Position numbers and translations under genes: made by a program
Shown here: positions 48,402 through 58,213 of the stretch, in pieces
Layout: every line of letters starts with the position of its first letter
Numbering within the stretch: position 1 is the stretch's first letter
From: JAICMB01 sp963795935
GTDB lineage: Bacteria > Acidobacteriota > Terriglobia > Bryobacterales > Bryobacteraceae
Assembly: GCA_963795935.1 (NCBI GenBank)
Contig: CAWCJO010000020.1
Span: 241,418-305,417, forward strand
Direction: 5' to 3'
Length of the DNA stretch: 64,000 nucleotides
The notes under the pieces: model-generated
The model's input: only the letters and a program-made list of their open reading frames with translations
Database searches by the model: none
Told to the model about the DNA's origin: nothing

Positions 48402-49724
48402 TCACTCGACGACGGCGGCGACGACCATTTCAATTGTGCGGCGCAGGCCGTCGTCCGTGCCTATAGGTCCATCGCTGAACTGGCTACGCGGCGCGGGCTT
48501 CCAATTGTCGCGAGAGCCGTCGTAATATTTGTAGTCCTGCGCAATGTGCGTGAGGCTGGGATCGTATTGGCGGTCGCTGCCGGCCATTTTGTAGATCACC
48601 ATGTCCAACGAAGGAATGACGACAACTCCGAAACCTCCGCCGCCGGATTTGAAGAAGGCATCGCGCGGAGCGCCGGCGACGTGACCGTCCGCATTGACTT
48701 CCCACATCAGGCTCATCGGAGCGTGCTTCTGATACGGCGTCGGCTTCCCGCAGGCCGCCACGTAGTCGGCGGGAATCAACTGCTTGTTGCCCCATCTCCC
48801 GTGGTGCAGGATGGCATACTCGAAGCGCAGGAAATCGGTGGCGTGGAGCGCGATGTCGGCGCCGCCGGGGGTGTGGATCTTGTTTTCGCCCCGGTACACG
48901 CCCCAGCCCCACTGGCCCCAACCCTCCGGCTGCGCCATTTTCTTATCGATGTAGTCTTGCAGCTCCATGCCCGTGACGTGGCGCAGCACGATGGATGCGA
49001 TGTGCGGCGATTGCGAGGTGTAAGAATAGCCCGCTCCGGGATCGGTCCAAAGGGGGGTATGAAGGGCGCTTTGATCCTGGCGATTGGGATCGAAGGGAGG
49101 CTGCGGACGCGGCGCTTGGCCGGGCGTCCACCCTGGTCCGCGGCCGCGGCCCCCGAGCGGCTCCAGCTTCACGGAGGGCACGCCGTCGACAAAGCCGGGA
49201 TTGCTCCCCTCCCCATGCAGGCCGGCCGCCATCGAAAGCAACTGCCCGAGCATAATGTCCGCCTTGCGCGGGTCGTCGAGCGGAAAAGCTTCGGGAAGGT
49301 ACTGCTCGGTGAACACTTTTGTGTCCAGCCCCATCGGAAATTTACCTTTGTATTCGTGCAGCATGATGCCGCACGCGATACTGGTGAACGCTTTCGCGCA
49401 GGAGGCTACGACCGGCGTGGCCATGCGGCTGCCCTTGCCGTAATATTTCTCATAGACAAGGTAACCGTGCCGCACCACTAATAAGCCGCCATGCTGGCTG
49501 CTGCGGGAAGCGTACTCAAACGCATAATCGAGCTTGGTGGTATCCATGCCCGCGACCTTGCGAATCTGAGCGGCGTCAGGCAATGTCCGCCAACCCCCGG
49601 CGCTGTCGGGCGGCGGAAAATATTCGTCTCCGGCTAGCGCCGTTAGCGGAAAGAGGAATACGAGGGCGGCTGCGAATGCCGGTAAATGAGCGCGCGTAGC
49701 CCTTTTGTTCTTATAAAAGTACAT
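48402..49724 (-). CDS. Exported serine hydrolase, beta-lactamase class C fold
   Basis: This 440-residue protein has a signal peptide (HLPAFAAALVFLFPLTALAG). The SxxK motif appears as SCAK (in VVASCAKAFTSIACGIML), a YxS/N-like element as GYSYTSQSPH, and a late GGGGFGV segment sits where the KTG-like motif is expected. The fold is that of penicillin-binding-protein/esterase-type serine hydrolases. Substrates could be esters, D-peptides or beta-lactams; sequence does not decide. The gene lies between the two-component system and an Oar-like receptor on the same strand. Confidence 0.87.
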   Translation of the reverse strand: MYFYKNKRATRAHLPAFAAALVFLFPLTALAGDEYFPPPDSAGGWRTLPDAAQIRKVAGMDTTKLDYAFEYASRSSQHGGLLVVRHGYLVYEKYYGKGSRMATPVVASCAKAFTSIACGIMLHEYKGKFPMGLDTKVFTEQYLPEAFPLDDPRKADIMLGQLLSMAAGLHGEGSNPGFVDGVPSVKLEPLGGRGRGPGWTPGQAPRPQPPFDPNRQDQSALHTPLWTDPGAGYSYTSQSPHIASIVLRHVTGMELQDYIDKKMAQPEGWGQWGWGVYRGENKIHTPGGADIALHATDFLRFEYAILHHGRWGNKQLIPADYVAACGKPTPYQKHAPMSLMWEVNADGHVAGAPRDAFFKSGGGGFGVVVIPSLDMVIYKMAGSDRQYDPSLTHIAQDYKYYDGSRDNWKPAPRSQFSDGPIGTDDGLRRTIEMVVAAVVE

Positions 49725-49755
49725 GTTTCTGTGTCAACTACCGTATACTGCGTCG

Positions 49756-52700
49756 TTAAAACTTGAAGCGAAGATTGAATTCGATGTTACGGGGCAGCTC
49801 CGCCTGGGGGTTCGAGAAGGTGCCGAAGGCGGAACTGGTAAGAGTACTGTTGATGCCGGTCAAAAAATGCCGGTTCGCGACATTCAGCGCCGAGGCGCGA
49901 AATTCAAGAGTCTTCTTCTCGCTGCCAAGCTTGAAGACTTTGCTGAGCGCCACGTTCTCGTTCAACTGCATCGGCAGCCGTAGTCCCGGTACAATTGCGC
50001 CGACATTGCCGAAAACGCCGTTCACAGGCTGGTAAAACGCAGCCTTGTTCAGATAGGAACTGCTGCCGGACGAAGGATCCCAGTCCGGATTGAGCAGCGG
50101 TAAGGCCGGCGTTCCGGCCCCCGGCTCTAAACTGCATCTCGCGGCGCCGGCGCCATAGAGCGTCTGCCCGCAACTAAGGCCAAAGGGAGTGCCGCTCTGA
50201 TACACCATGACCGCCGAAGCTTTCCACCCGCCCAGAACGGCATCGACAAACCCGTTCGTGCCGCTGCCGAAACGTTTGCCTCGTCCGAAGGGGAAATCGT
50301 AGACGTAGGCCATTGTCAGGATGTTGGGCCGGTCCGCGCCATTGAGATCCTTCTCACGGTTTACGGCATAAACATTCGGCGACGTATTGTCGGATAGCCA
50401 TTTCGAAAAGGTATAAGAGACCTGAGCGAAAAGACCATTGGCAAAGTTATGCGATAGCTGCGTCTCCAGGGCGTTGTACGTGCTGTGTCCGCCATTGGTA
50501 GTGCCGTTTATACTGCCATATTGAGGATACGGTTCGAGAGCGTTCGCGAGCGTCTCCGTCAATGGATAGGATGCATACGGTAATGTAAATCCGTTGGCAA
50601 CGAGCACAGCGTTATTCGTGGGGTTGCTCATAATGGAGCTGAGCGACTGCGTCAACAGGTTTCCATAAATCGGAATATACTTGGGATTGAGTTGGTTGAA
50701 TTGTTGGCTCGACTGCGTCTCATTCCCGTATGTGGCGTGGAAACTGGCGCGGACCAGAGTGGAGGGAGTGAGGCTCTGTTCAATGGTGAAATTGTAATCG
50801 TAGTACTGGCCGACCTTCCCATCGGAGAAGTAGCTTGGACTGCCATAGTTGATCAGCGATGGATTGACCTGGGGGGGCGCGGCGGCGGCAATCAGACTGG
50901 TATAAGGATTGAAGCCCGCCAGCGAACCGTTGGATCCGTTGGGAAGCAAAACGGAAATGCCCGAGGAGAAATAATTCGCCGGCGCCGAGAAATTGCCGCC
51001 GAAGCCTTGGATGCCGCCATCCGCGTTGCCATCCTCTTTGTTCGAATTGTAGTAGATGGCGCCGCCCGCCCGAATCACCGTCTTTGGGAAGACTTGCCAG
51101 GCAAAGCCCGCGCGAGGACCGAAGGCGCTGGTCCTGTGCTGTAAGATCGAACTCATCCCGGAGCGGCCTGGGCCGGTTCCCGCGAAGAGTAAAGCGCCCA
51201 GGAGGTTTCCGGCGCCGGGATTCTGGATGTTGGGATCGAAGTTGCTGCTCTGCCCGTGCGGCTCGCGGCGGGCCAGGGGCAGGTCGTACCGCAATCCGAG
51301 GTTAAGGGTAAAGGTCTTGGTAACTTTGATGTCGTCCTGAATATACCAGGCGTAGTAAGGATAAACGTAGTTTATATTCCCGTTGAAGTTGAAAACGCCG
51401 CTGTTGCCCACGCCCAGCAGAAACGACGCCAAATCCGCGCCGGTCGTTCCATTCACGGAAGGATTTGAAGTTGCGGTGGCGTTGAAGCCGATCTCGCCAT
51501 CGCATCCATTACAATCCGAGCGCCCATAGTTCATGCGCAGATACTCGAATCCGTAGTTGAAAGTTTGACGTCCTTTGATCCAGGTCATGTTATCTTGGGC
51601 GCCGTAAGTCCGGCTCGGCGAGTAAGTCTGAACGAAACTGTTAAAGTTTCCGAACCCGTTGCCCGAGGTGTCGTACGAAGTATAGTTCGGGGATTTGAGA
51701 TAGCTGGGATTGCCCGGAATCTCGGTGGCCAGCCCGTAAGGGCCGGTATTCGGCCCCAACCGTTCATTGCCCGCTTCCAGACCGTCGCGTTGATAATAGT
51801 TGAAGCTGAAGTGATTCAAAAAAGTCGGATGTATGACGTAGTCGAAGTTGAAGGAAACGTACTTGTTATCGAAGGCCTCCTGGAAGCCTTCTCCTTCCGG
51901 ACCGGGGATGGGTCCGAGACAGATTTGACAGCCGTTGAAATATTGCCGGCTGAAGAGTCCGCTAAAGCGCATCTTATCGGTCGGATTGTAATCGCCTTTG
52001 ATGGCGTAAACGCCCTGGTCCTCGCCGGGGTCGCGCTGACCGGTGTTCACCACGGGGTTGTTGTTTATGAACGCGTTGGGATTCTGAGGCAGCGGCTCAT
52101 AGCTCAGCAGCAACGCGGAGACCGGATTGATCATGGATTTCGGAATAATATTTCCCGGGAAAGGCACGCGGGCATTCGCGTTTGACAGAACGTTGCCGGA
52201 TGCATCGAAGGGATTGTAAATCACGATGGGCTGCCCGTTGGAGCCAAGATAGCCGCTGAAGTCTCCTTGACGCGCGGCCGCCGTCGGCACGCTCAGCAGG
52301 GCGCTGGAAACGATGTCCTTGGCTCGCGAGCGCTCGCCGGAGAAGAAGAAGAACGCTTTATTCCGGAGATTGACGATTTTGGGGATGAGTATCGGCCCGC
52401 CGATACTTACGGCTTCGTCGTTTTGGTTATGCACGGTCTGCGCGGACGGGAGCGGGGCCACATAGAAAAATCCATTCGCGTTTAGAGCCTGGTTGCGGAT
52501 TTGCACGAAAGCCGTGCCATGGAACTCGTTCGTGCCCGACTTGGTTGCGTAATTCAGAATTCCGTTGGAAGTATGGCCATATTGTGCCGAAAAGGCTCCG
52601 GTCTGGACCTTGAACTCTTCGACTCCTTCCACGCTCGTCACGCGCATTTGGGGATCGTTGCGGCGCTCGCTGGAAGCCTCTCCTCCATCCACCAAGAAGC

Positions 52701-53265
52701 TCGTGTTGGAGCCGCCGGTGCCGCCCCCCATGACCGGCGATCCGCCCTCATCGACATCCTGCGATAGATCCGTTCTGACGCCGGGCGCGAGAATCGCAAA
52801 CGCCAGATTGCTGCGCATGCCGCCGCTGACGAACAAGGGCAGGTCCTCGATGGCCTGCGTGTCGATCACTTTTCCAAGGTCGCTGCGATCCGTTTGCAGC
52901 AGCGAGACGGTCGATTGGACCTGAATGACTTCTTGCAATTGGCCGAGTTCCAGTTTCACTTCCAGGAATGTGTCGGTGTTGACCGCAACACTGACGTTCG
53001 CGATTTCGGCTGTACGGAAACCCTGCTTTTCGACCCTTACGCTGTATCTACCCACCGGCAACGAGCCGAAAGAGAAACTACCATTCGCGCCGGAGTTGAA
53101 TTTTAGCGTTACGCCCGTTGCTGGATTGGACAGGACGATGGGCGCGTCGGGGACCGCCGCGCCGGAGGCATCGATGACCCTTCCGGTGATGCTTCCGCGG
53201 TCCTGGGCGAAAGCGCACGCCGCGAGCAGTATGGATGCGATGAGAGCCTTGCGTGGGTTCAGCAA
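49756..53265 (-). CDS. Oar-like TonB-dependent outer-membrane receptor (second)
   Basis: This is an intact 1169-residue receptor. The TTG start at 53265 has AGGAGG seven bases before it. The signal peptide ends near LAACAFAQ. Then come a carboxypeptidase-regulatory-like domain (GSITGRVIDASGAAVPDAPI, FNSGANGSFSFGSLPVGRYS), a plug with GEASSERRND and VEGVEEFKVQTGAFSAQYGH, and a long barrel ending in Phe (NLRFKF). It is the same class as the gene at 307-3678 but divergent in sequence. Two TTGACA/TGTCAA copies lie about 70-86 bases upstream. The transported compound is unknown. Confidence 0.94.
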   Translation of the reverse strand: MLNPRKALIASILLAACAFAQDRGSITGRVIDASGAAVPDAPIVLSNPATGVTLKFNSGANGSFSFGSLPVGRYSVRVEKQGFRTAEIANVSVAVNTDTFLEVKLELGQLQEVIQVQSTVSLLQTDRSDLGKVIDTQAIEDLPLFVSGGMRSNLAFAILAPGVRTDLSQDVDEGGSPVMGGGTGGSNTSFLVDGGEASSERRNDPQMRVTSVEGVEEFKVQTGAFSAQYGHTSNGILNYATKSGTNEFHGTAFVQIRNQALNANGFFYVAPLPSAQTVHNQNDEAVSIGGPILIPKIVNLRNKAFFFFSGERSRAKDIVSSALLSVPTAAARQGDFSGYLGSNGQPIVIYNPFDASGNVLSNANARVPFPGNIIPKSMINPVSALLLSYEPLPQNPNAFINNNPVVNTGQRDPGEDQGVYAIKGDYNPTDKMRFSGLFSRQYFNGCQICLGPIPGPEGEGFQEAFDNKYVSFNFDYVIHPTFLNHFSFNYYQRDGLEAGNERLGPNTGPYGLATEIPGNPSYLKSPNYTSYDTSGNGFGNFNSFVQTYSPSRTYGAQDNMTWIKGRQTFNYGFEYLRMNYGRSDCNGCDGEIGFNATATSNPSVNGTTGADLASFLLGVGNSGVFNFNGNINYVYPYYAWYIQDDIKVTKTFTLNLGLRYDLPLARREPHGQSSNFDPNIQNPGAGNLLGALLFAGTGPGRSGMSSILQHRTSAFGPRAGFAWQVFPKTVIRAGGAIYYNSNKEDGNADGGIQGFGGNFSAPANYFSSGISVLLPNGSNGSLAGFNPYTSLIAAAAPPQVNPSLINYGSPSYFSDGKVGQYYDYNFTIEQSLTPSTLVRASFHATYGNETQSSQQFNQLNPKYIPIYGNLLTQSLSSIMSNPTNNAVLVANGFTLPYASYPLTETLANALEPYPQYGSINGTTNGGHSTYNALETQLSHNFANGLFAQVSYTFSKWLSDNTSPNVYAVNREKDLNGADRPNILTMAYVYDFPFGRGKRFGSGTNGFVDAVLGGWKASAVMVYQSGTPFGLSCGQTLYGAGAARCSLEPGAGTPALPLLNPDWDPSSGSSSYLNKAAFYQPVNGVFGNVGAIVPGLRLPMQLNENVALSKVFKLGSEKKTLEFRASALNVANRHFLTGINSTLTSSAFGTFSNPQAELPRNIEFNLRFKF

Positions 53266-53334
53266 CCGTTCCTCCTGAAACTCCGGGATAGCTCATCATA
53301 CACCCAAAGCCCCTTTTTTTGCGCAGCAATGTAT

Positions 53335-53351
53335 TGTCAAGAAATTGTCAA
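53335..53351. promoter_or_regulatory. TGTCA direct repeat upstream of Oar-like receptor
   Basis: TGTCAAGAAATTGTCAA has two TGTCAA copies 11 bases apart, the same arrangement as 45751-45767. On the minus strand they are TTGACA-N5-TTGACA, so one could also be a -35 element. A TATGAT -10-like hexamer lies near 53300. Confidence 0.4.
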
Positions 53352-53393
53352 CATTTTGTTAAACCGTTTGGCTCCGATTCCGGTCCGCGGATC

Positions 53394-55442
53394 CTATCGC
53401 GCCAGGCCGCGTTGAGCCCGAAGTTGATCCAACATTCGCCGCGCAGGCTCGAAATCCGGTTTAATTCGCAGCGCCGTTTCATACTCGGAGATGGCGGCAG
53501 GCAGCCGGCCGGAAATATTGGAAAGCGCAAGACCCAGGTTGTAGTGCGCGTCTAAGAAATCGGGTTGAATTCGCAGCGCCGCCTCGTACTCGGCGATGGC
53601 GTCCGGCAAGCGGCCGGGGGTCGCCGCGAGCGCGCTTCCAAGGTTGTTGTGCGCGGGAGCGTTATCCGGCTGCAGGCGCAAAGTTTCCCGGTATTGGAGG
53701 ATTGCCTCCGGCAGGCGGCCGGGGATCTCCGATAACGCATTCGCGAGATTATAGTGCGCCGCGGCGAAATCGGGCTGAATGCGCAAGGCCGCTTCATATT
53801 CGGAAAGGGCCTCGCGCCAGCGGCCTCTCGTATTCCACAGGGCGCTGCCCAGGTTGTTGTGCGCCTGGGCATAATCGGGCTTGGCGCGCAGGGCCGCTTC
53901 AAAATGCGCGATCGCTTCCGGCAGGCGGCCGGGGAGATTCGATAGCGCCAGTCCCAGGTTATTCTGCGCTTGCGCGTATTGCGGCTGAATCCGCACCGCG
54001 GCTTCAAAATAGTTGACGGCCTCGGGCAGCCGACCTGGGATATTCGACAGCGCCAGACCCATATTATTGTATGCCTGCGGGTAATTCGGCTGGAGGCGCA
54101 GCGCCGCTTCAAAATGGGCAATCGCGTCCGGCAACCGTCCCGGCGTTTCGAGCAGTTCGCTTCCGAGGTTGTTGTGGGCCAGCCAGCAACCGGGATTGCG
54201 AGCCAAGGTCGTCTCGTAGAGCGTTTGCGCATTCCGGTACATGCCGCTCTGGCGCCACGTCAACACGCTCAGCGCCGCCAGAAGCGCCACGCCCGCCGCC
54301 CACGCCATTTGGCCGCGAGCGGCCGAAACGCGGCGCGCAATGACGGTCAGGCCGACGGCCGCTGGGACGATAATTCCGATGCTTGCGAGGTACTGAAAAT
54401 GATCGGCTACATAGGAATAAATAAACGGGTAAACGTTGAAAAATCCCAACGCCGGAAACAGCGTCGCAACAAAGAAAAGAAAACCGGCCAGTGGCCCGCG
54501 CTGGCGCCGCTGGACCGCAAGCCACAACAGGAACGCGAGCAGCGCCAGGAGGCCGAGCGGAAAAAGATACTGCGGCCACGCTGCCGCATCCACCGTCCAG
54601 CGCGGATAAATAAACGTAAGATTGGCGGGCCAGAGCAGTTTTCCCAGGTAGAACCAGATCGCCCGGCTCGCCAGCAGACAGCGCTGCGCGAAGGTCAGGG
54701 CAAAATCCGGACCGCGCGCGCCGACGAAATTCCTCTCGACGTAGGATGTGAGCGCTCCGGCCGACGCGCCCAACGCCAACCATGGCAGCAGGGGTTCGGC
54801 ATCGCGCTTCCAATGGAGGCGTCCGCGCCGCCACCACAGCACGATGAGGAGTGCGGCCGGCAGCGTCGCCGTCACGGTCTTGCTCAGCAGCGCCAGAACA
54901 AACAGGGCCAAGGCCAGGAAATAATGCGCCCTTCGGCGGGTGCGATCGAAATGCAGATAGCACAGCGCCGAAGCCAGATAAAACACGGCGGAGAGCGTGC
55001 TCTTCTGCTCGGAAATCCAAGCCACCGCTTCCACGCACACCGGGTGCAGGGCGAACAGGAAGCCGGCGAGCCAGGCGCCAGGCAGCCGCAGATAGCGCAC
55101 AATCCTCACCAGCAGGTATGCCGCAAAGGCGTGCAGCGCGATATTGGTGAGGTGATAACCCAGCACGGCGTCTCCCCAGAGCCGGTGTTCGACCCAGAAC
55201 GCGCTATGCAGAAGCGGATAATACTGCTGTGTCGATCCGAGTTCAAACCAGATTCGGAAAAGGCCGTGGAGCGACTGCAGATCGGGCCTGGTCAGGTGAC
55301 CGTTGTCGTCCCAGAGAAGTCCGCCATGGAGCGCGGGGAGATAGACAATGAGAATCGCGCAAAAAAGCAATGCGCTTGCCGCGATTTCCGGAAGGAGGGC
55401 AGGGCGGGATGTCGCGGGGCCGGCTACGGGCTTCCTTGGCAT
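53394..55442 (-). CDS. TMTC-like membrane protein with seven TPRs
   Basis: This 682-residue protein has about ten membrane segments in its N-terminal 420 residues. A GGLLWDDNGHLTRPDL loop has acidic residues placed as in PMT/TMTC-type glycosyltransferases, and ALHPVCVEAVAWISEQKSTL matches the conserved TMTC segment. The rest is seven near-identical 35-residue TPRs of the form AHNNLGSAL..PGRLPDAI..YEAALRIQPD, one residue longer than the usual 34. The regular unit implies recent duplication or homogenisation. Bacterial members are often called TPR proteins with unknown acceptor; O-mannosyl-type transfer is possible but unproven. Confidence 0.87.
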   Translation of the reverse strand: MPRKPVAGPATSRPALLPEIAASALLFCAILIVYLPALHGGLLWDDNGHLTRPDLQSLHGLFRIWFELGSTQQYYPLLHSAFWVEHRLWGDAVLGYHLTNIALHAFAAYLLVRIVRYLRLPGAWLAGFLFALHPVCVEAVAWISEQKSTLSAVFYLASALCYLHFDRTRRRAHYFLALALFVLALLSKTVTATLPAALLIVLWWRRGRLHWKRDAEPLLPWLALGASAGALTSYVERNFVGARGPDFALTFAQRCLLASRAIWFYLGKLLWPANLTFIYPRWTVDAAAWPQYLFPLGLLALLAFLLWLAVQRRQRGPLAGFLFFVATLFPALGFFNVYPFIYSYVADHFQYLASIGIIVPAAVGLTVIARRVSAARGQMAWAAGVALLAALSVLTWRQSGMYRNAQTLYETTLARNPGCWLAHNNLGSELLETPGRLPDAIAHFEAALRLQPNYPQAYNNMGLALSNIPGRLPEAVNYFEAAVRIQPQYAQAQNNLGLALSNLPGRLPEAIAHFEAALRAKPDYAQAHNNLGSALWNTRGRWREALSEYEAALRIQPDFAAAHYNLANALSEIPGRLPEAILQYRETLRLQPDNAPAHNNLGSALAATPGRLPDAIAEYEAALRIQPDFLDAHYNLGLALSNISGRLPAAISEYETALRIKPDFEPARRMLDQLRAQRGLAR

Positions 55443-55552
55443 GGAAGCAACATGAATTAATATATCGCACGGTGGAACGCCGCAAGGATGACGGCGGAAC
55501 GGATCCAGGAGTTCCTACGGGCGACCCAGGCGATTGTCGTACGGCAACCGCA

Positions 55553-56866
55553 TTACGCCGCCGCGCGCGCCGTCTCTTCGCGGCGTTCCATGTCGCGGGC
55601 GATGGTTCGCGATCCCAGATACAGGACCAGCGCCAGGGCCACCGAGAGGATCGGGATTACGACCATGGCTTGCTGCAAGCCCACGGCCTTGAATGCCTCG
55701 GTGATCTGAGCCGAGCCGGCCGCGGACGCCGCTCTTCTGGCCATGTGATCGCTCAAACTCCCGGTAAGCAGCGGACCGAACGAGGCGCCGCCCATATACA
55801 TGAACATGAAATAGACCGACATGGCGGTGCCGCGAAACGTCGGCGCCACGATGTCCTGGATCGACGAATATACCAGCCCGTAATAGGAATTCAGAGTGCC
55901 GTAGGCGATCGTGATCAACGCGATGGCGAGCAACAGTCGGCCGCGCGGCTGGATAATTCCGAAATACGCCAACGGCGCGCCGAGCAGCGCCAGCGCGGAG
56001 GCGCCCAACATGCGCCCGTCCTTGCGCGAATGAATAATGCGATCGCCCCAGGCTCCCGCGAGCGTACCACCGGCGATTCCGCCGATGGCGTATGCAATGC
56101 CGGTCGCGACTCCGGCGCGCGCCAGGCTCAGCCCATGAATGCGGCTCAGGAAGGCGGGCAGAAACGTTCCGTAGGCGTACATGTTGAAGTTGATCAATGC
56201 GCCCGACGCGATGATCCACCACAGCGTCGGAATGCGCAGGACCTGCCAGACCGATCCCGCGGGCGCGGCGCTATGCACCGTTTCCGCCGCGCCGCGGGCG
56301 GGCTCCTTCAACGTCAGTAACACCGGAATCAGCAGCAGCGCCGGAGCCGCCGCCGCCATCATTCCCACTCGCCATCCGTGTGGTCCAAACGCCTGCGCGA
56401 TGGGTCCGCTGAAAAAATAGCTCAGGGCGCCTCCGATCGGCACGCCGAGCATGAACAAAGCCAAGGCGCGCGCCCGCCGCGCCGCGGGAACGAGATCGCC
56501 GATCCAACTGGTGCCCGCGGGGGCGACGACCGCTTCGCCCACGCCGACGCCGATGCGGGAAACCATCAACAACGCATAGGTCGAGGCCACGCCCGCCATG
56601 GCCGTCAATGCGCTCCAGATGAGGATTCCAAACGCCAGCAGCTTCTTGCGGCTGTAGCGGTCGGCGATGCGTCCGAAGGGAACCCCGATAATCGCGTAGA
56701 TCCAAATGAAGGCGCTTCCCAGCAGCCCGATCTGAGTATCGGTCAGCCCGAACTCGCGGCGCATGGGTTCGGCCAATGCGCCGGCCACGTTGCGGTCGTA
56801 GAAATTCAGGATGTTGATCGCAAAGAGGGTGGCGAGCGCGAGCAGGCGTGCGCGTGAGGAAGGCAC
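55553..56866 (-). CDS. MFS transporter, spinster-like
   Basis: This is a 437-residue transporter with 12 predicted membrane helices. It has an N-terminal FAINILNFYDRNVAGALAEP motif typical of spinster-type MFS proteins and the loop 2-3 motif GRIADRYSRKK. The substrate is unknown; relatives carry lipids, sugars or organic anions. The start of the rhodanese gene on the plus strand overlaps its 5' end, so the two are divergent with a shared promoter zone. Confidence 0.92.
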   Translation of the reverse strand: MPSSRARLLALATLFAINILNFYDRNVAGALAEPMRREFGLTDTQIGLLGSAFIWIYAIIGVPFGRIADRYSRKKLLAFGILIWSALTAMAGVASTYALLMVSRIGVGVGEAVVAPAGTSWIGDLVPAARRARALALFMLGVPIGGALSYFFSGPIAQAFGPHGWRVGMMAAAAPALLLIPVLLTLKEPARGAAETVHSAAPAGSVWQVLRIPTLWWIIASGALINFNMYAYGTFLPAFLSRIHGLSLARAGVATGIAYAIGGIAGGTLAGAWGDRIIHSRKDGRMLGASALALLGAPLAYFGIIQPRGRLLLAIALITIAYGTLNSYYGLVYSSIQDIVAPTFRGTAMSVYFMFMYMGGASFGPLLTGSLSDHMARRAASAAGSAQITEAFKAVGLQQAMVVIPILSVALALVLYLGSRTIARDMERREETARAAA

Positions 56867-57255
56867 TGGGCCATCATGCTATCACAGGCCGGCGCTATGA
56901 TAGCCTTCTGGCCGAAGAAGTTTTGCCATTTGAGGTCGCCCCGCGAGAGGTCCGCGGCAGAATCGAAGGCGGCGAGAACATCGCGCTGCTCGACGTGCGC
57001 GAGCCGGACGAGTTGGCGCTCGCACGAATCGAAGGCGCGTTGCCGATTCCGATGGGTTCCGTCCCCGCCCACTTGCAACAGATCGACGCTCTTGCCGCCG
57101 AATCCACCGTCGTCGTGTTCTGTCATCATGGCGTACGCAGCATGAACGTGGTCAACTGGCTGCGGCAGCAAGGCGTGGAGGCGTGCCAGAGCATGGCCGG
57201 GGGTATCGACCGCTGGAGCATCGAAGTCGATCCGGCCGTCCCGCGCTACTCCTGA
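56848..57255 (+). CDS. Rhodanese-domain protein
   Basis: This is a single rhodanese domain of about 110-135 residues. ENIALLDVREPDELALARIE and the active-site loop VVFCHHGVRSM (Cys as persulfide carrier) are clear. The listed start (GTG 56848) overlaps the divergent MFS gene; a TTG at 56923 giving LPFEVAPREVRGRIEGG aligns better with family starts and may be the true one. Single-domain rhodaneses move sulfur or act as small sulfurtransferases; the partner is unknown. Confidence 0.87.
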   Translation: MRVRKALGHHAITGRRYDSLLAEEVLPFEVAPREVRGRIEGGENIALLDVREPDELALARIEGALPIPMGSVPAHLQQIDALAAESTVVVFCHHGVRSMNVVNWLRQQGVEACQSMAGGIDRWSIEVDPAVPRYS

Positions 57256-57274
57256 AATCCCGCAACGCCGCGCC

Positions 57275-58213
57275 TCATATCCGTAGCAGCGCTTTGACGC
57301 CGGGCTTGTCCAGGTCTGTCTTCACGATCGCTCGGACGGGCAGCTCCAATATTTTCTGCGGAGTTGCGCCGTTAAGTTTCTCGGCCAACGATTTCACGGC
57401 TTCATAGCCGAGACGGAATGGGTCCTGCACCAGCATCACGTCGGCCGTGCCGTCCTTCAAAGCATCGATATGAACGCTGCTGGAATCGAACGTCACCAGG
57501 CGCACCTTGCCCGACAATCGCCGGCTGCGGATAGCCTGAATCGATCCGATAGAGGCGGCCTCGCTGGAGGCGAACATGCCCGCGAGATCGGGGTGGGCGG
57601 TCAGCAAATCTTCGGCCGCAGCCCGCGACCGCGCCGGATCGGCCATGCCGTACTGGCGCCCGGCAATCTCTATGCGAGGAAACTCCTTGGAGATGGTCTC
57701 TTCGAAGCCTTGCTCACGCAAAACCGTGGATGTTCCACCCGGCTTCTGCATCACCATGGCGACTTTGCCTTGGGCGCCGATCAAGGCGGCCAATAGCCGG
57801 GCCGCGGTGCATCCGGCTCCATGATTATCGGTCGCGATGAAGCTTACGTAGTTGCCGATGTCGACGGCTGAATCGAAGACGGTCACGGGAATGCCGGCCG
57901 CGATGGCCCGCTCCAGCGGCGCCACGAGGGCGCGCGAATCGGTCGCTGAAATCGCCAGCGCCGCGACATGCCGGGCCACCATGACATCCACGATCTCGAT
58001 CTGGCGTTTGTAATCGGTTTCATCGGCCGGCCCGTTCCAAAGCACATCGACGCGCAGGTCGCGCGCGGCGCGATCCACTCCCTCATGCACGGCCACAAAA
58101 AAGAGGTGCGATGTCGCTTTCGGCACCACCGCGATCTCCTTTCGTCCCGAGCGTCCGCAGGCCTGCAGCAGCGCGGCGGCGCCGCCCGCCATCAGATCGC
58201 GGCGGGTGTACAT
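57275..58213 (-). CDS. Sugar-type periplasmic binding lipoprotein
   Basis: From ATG 58213 the protein is about 312 residues with a TRRDLMAGGAAALLQAC leader. It combines a Tat-like RR and a lipobox (LLQAC). The body is a type I periplasmic binding fold of the ribose/autoinducer-binding kind (LFFVAVHEGVDRAARDL, VFDSAVDIGNYVSFIATDN, GKVRLVTFDSS, MLVQDPFRLGYEAV). A longer upstream reading overlaps the Gfo/Idh gene too far to be credible. No ABC permease or ATPase is adjacent, so it may be an orphan sensor or use a transporter elsewhere. It overlaps the preceding dehydrogenase gene by 22 bases. Confidence 0.87.
   Translation of the reverse strand: MYTRRDLMAGGAAALLQACGRSGRKEIAVVPKATSHLFFVAVHEGVDRAARDLRVDVLWNGPADETDYKRQIEIVDVMVARHVAALAISATDSRALVAPLERAIAAGIPVTVFDSAVDIGNYVSFIATDNHGAGCTAARLLAALIGAQGKVAMVMQKPGGTSTVLREQGFEETISKEFPRIEIAGRQYGMADPARSRAAAEDLLTAHPDLAGMFASSEAASIGSIQAIRSRRLSGKVRLVTFDSSSVHIDALKDGTADVMLVQDPFRLGYEAVKSLAEKLNGATPQKILELPVRAIVKTDLDKPGVKALLRI

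Noticed and set aside
49728..49733. TTGACA hexamer directly upstream of the serine hydrolase
   Set aside because: It is only a few bases from the start codon, so it cannot serve as a -35 for that gene.
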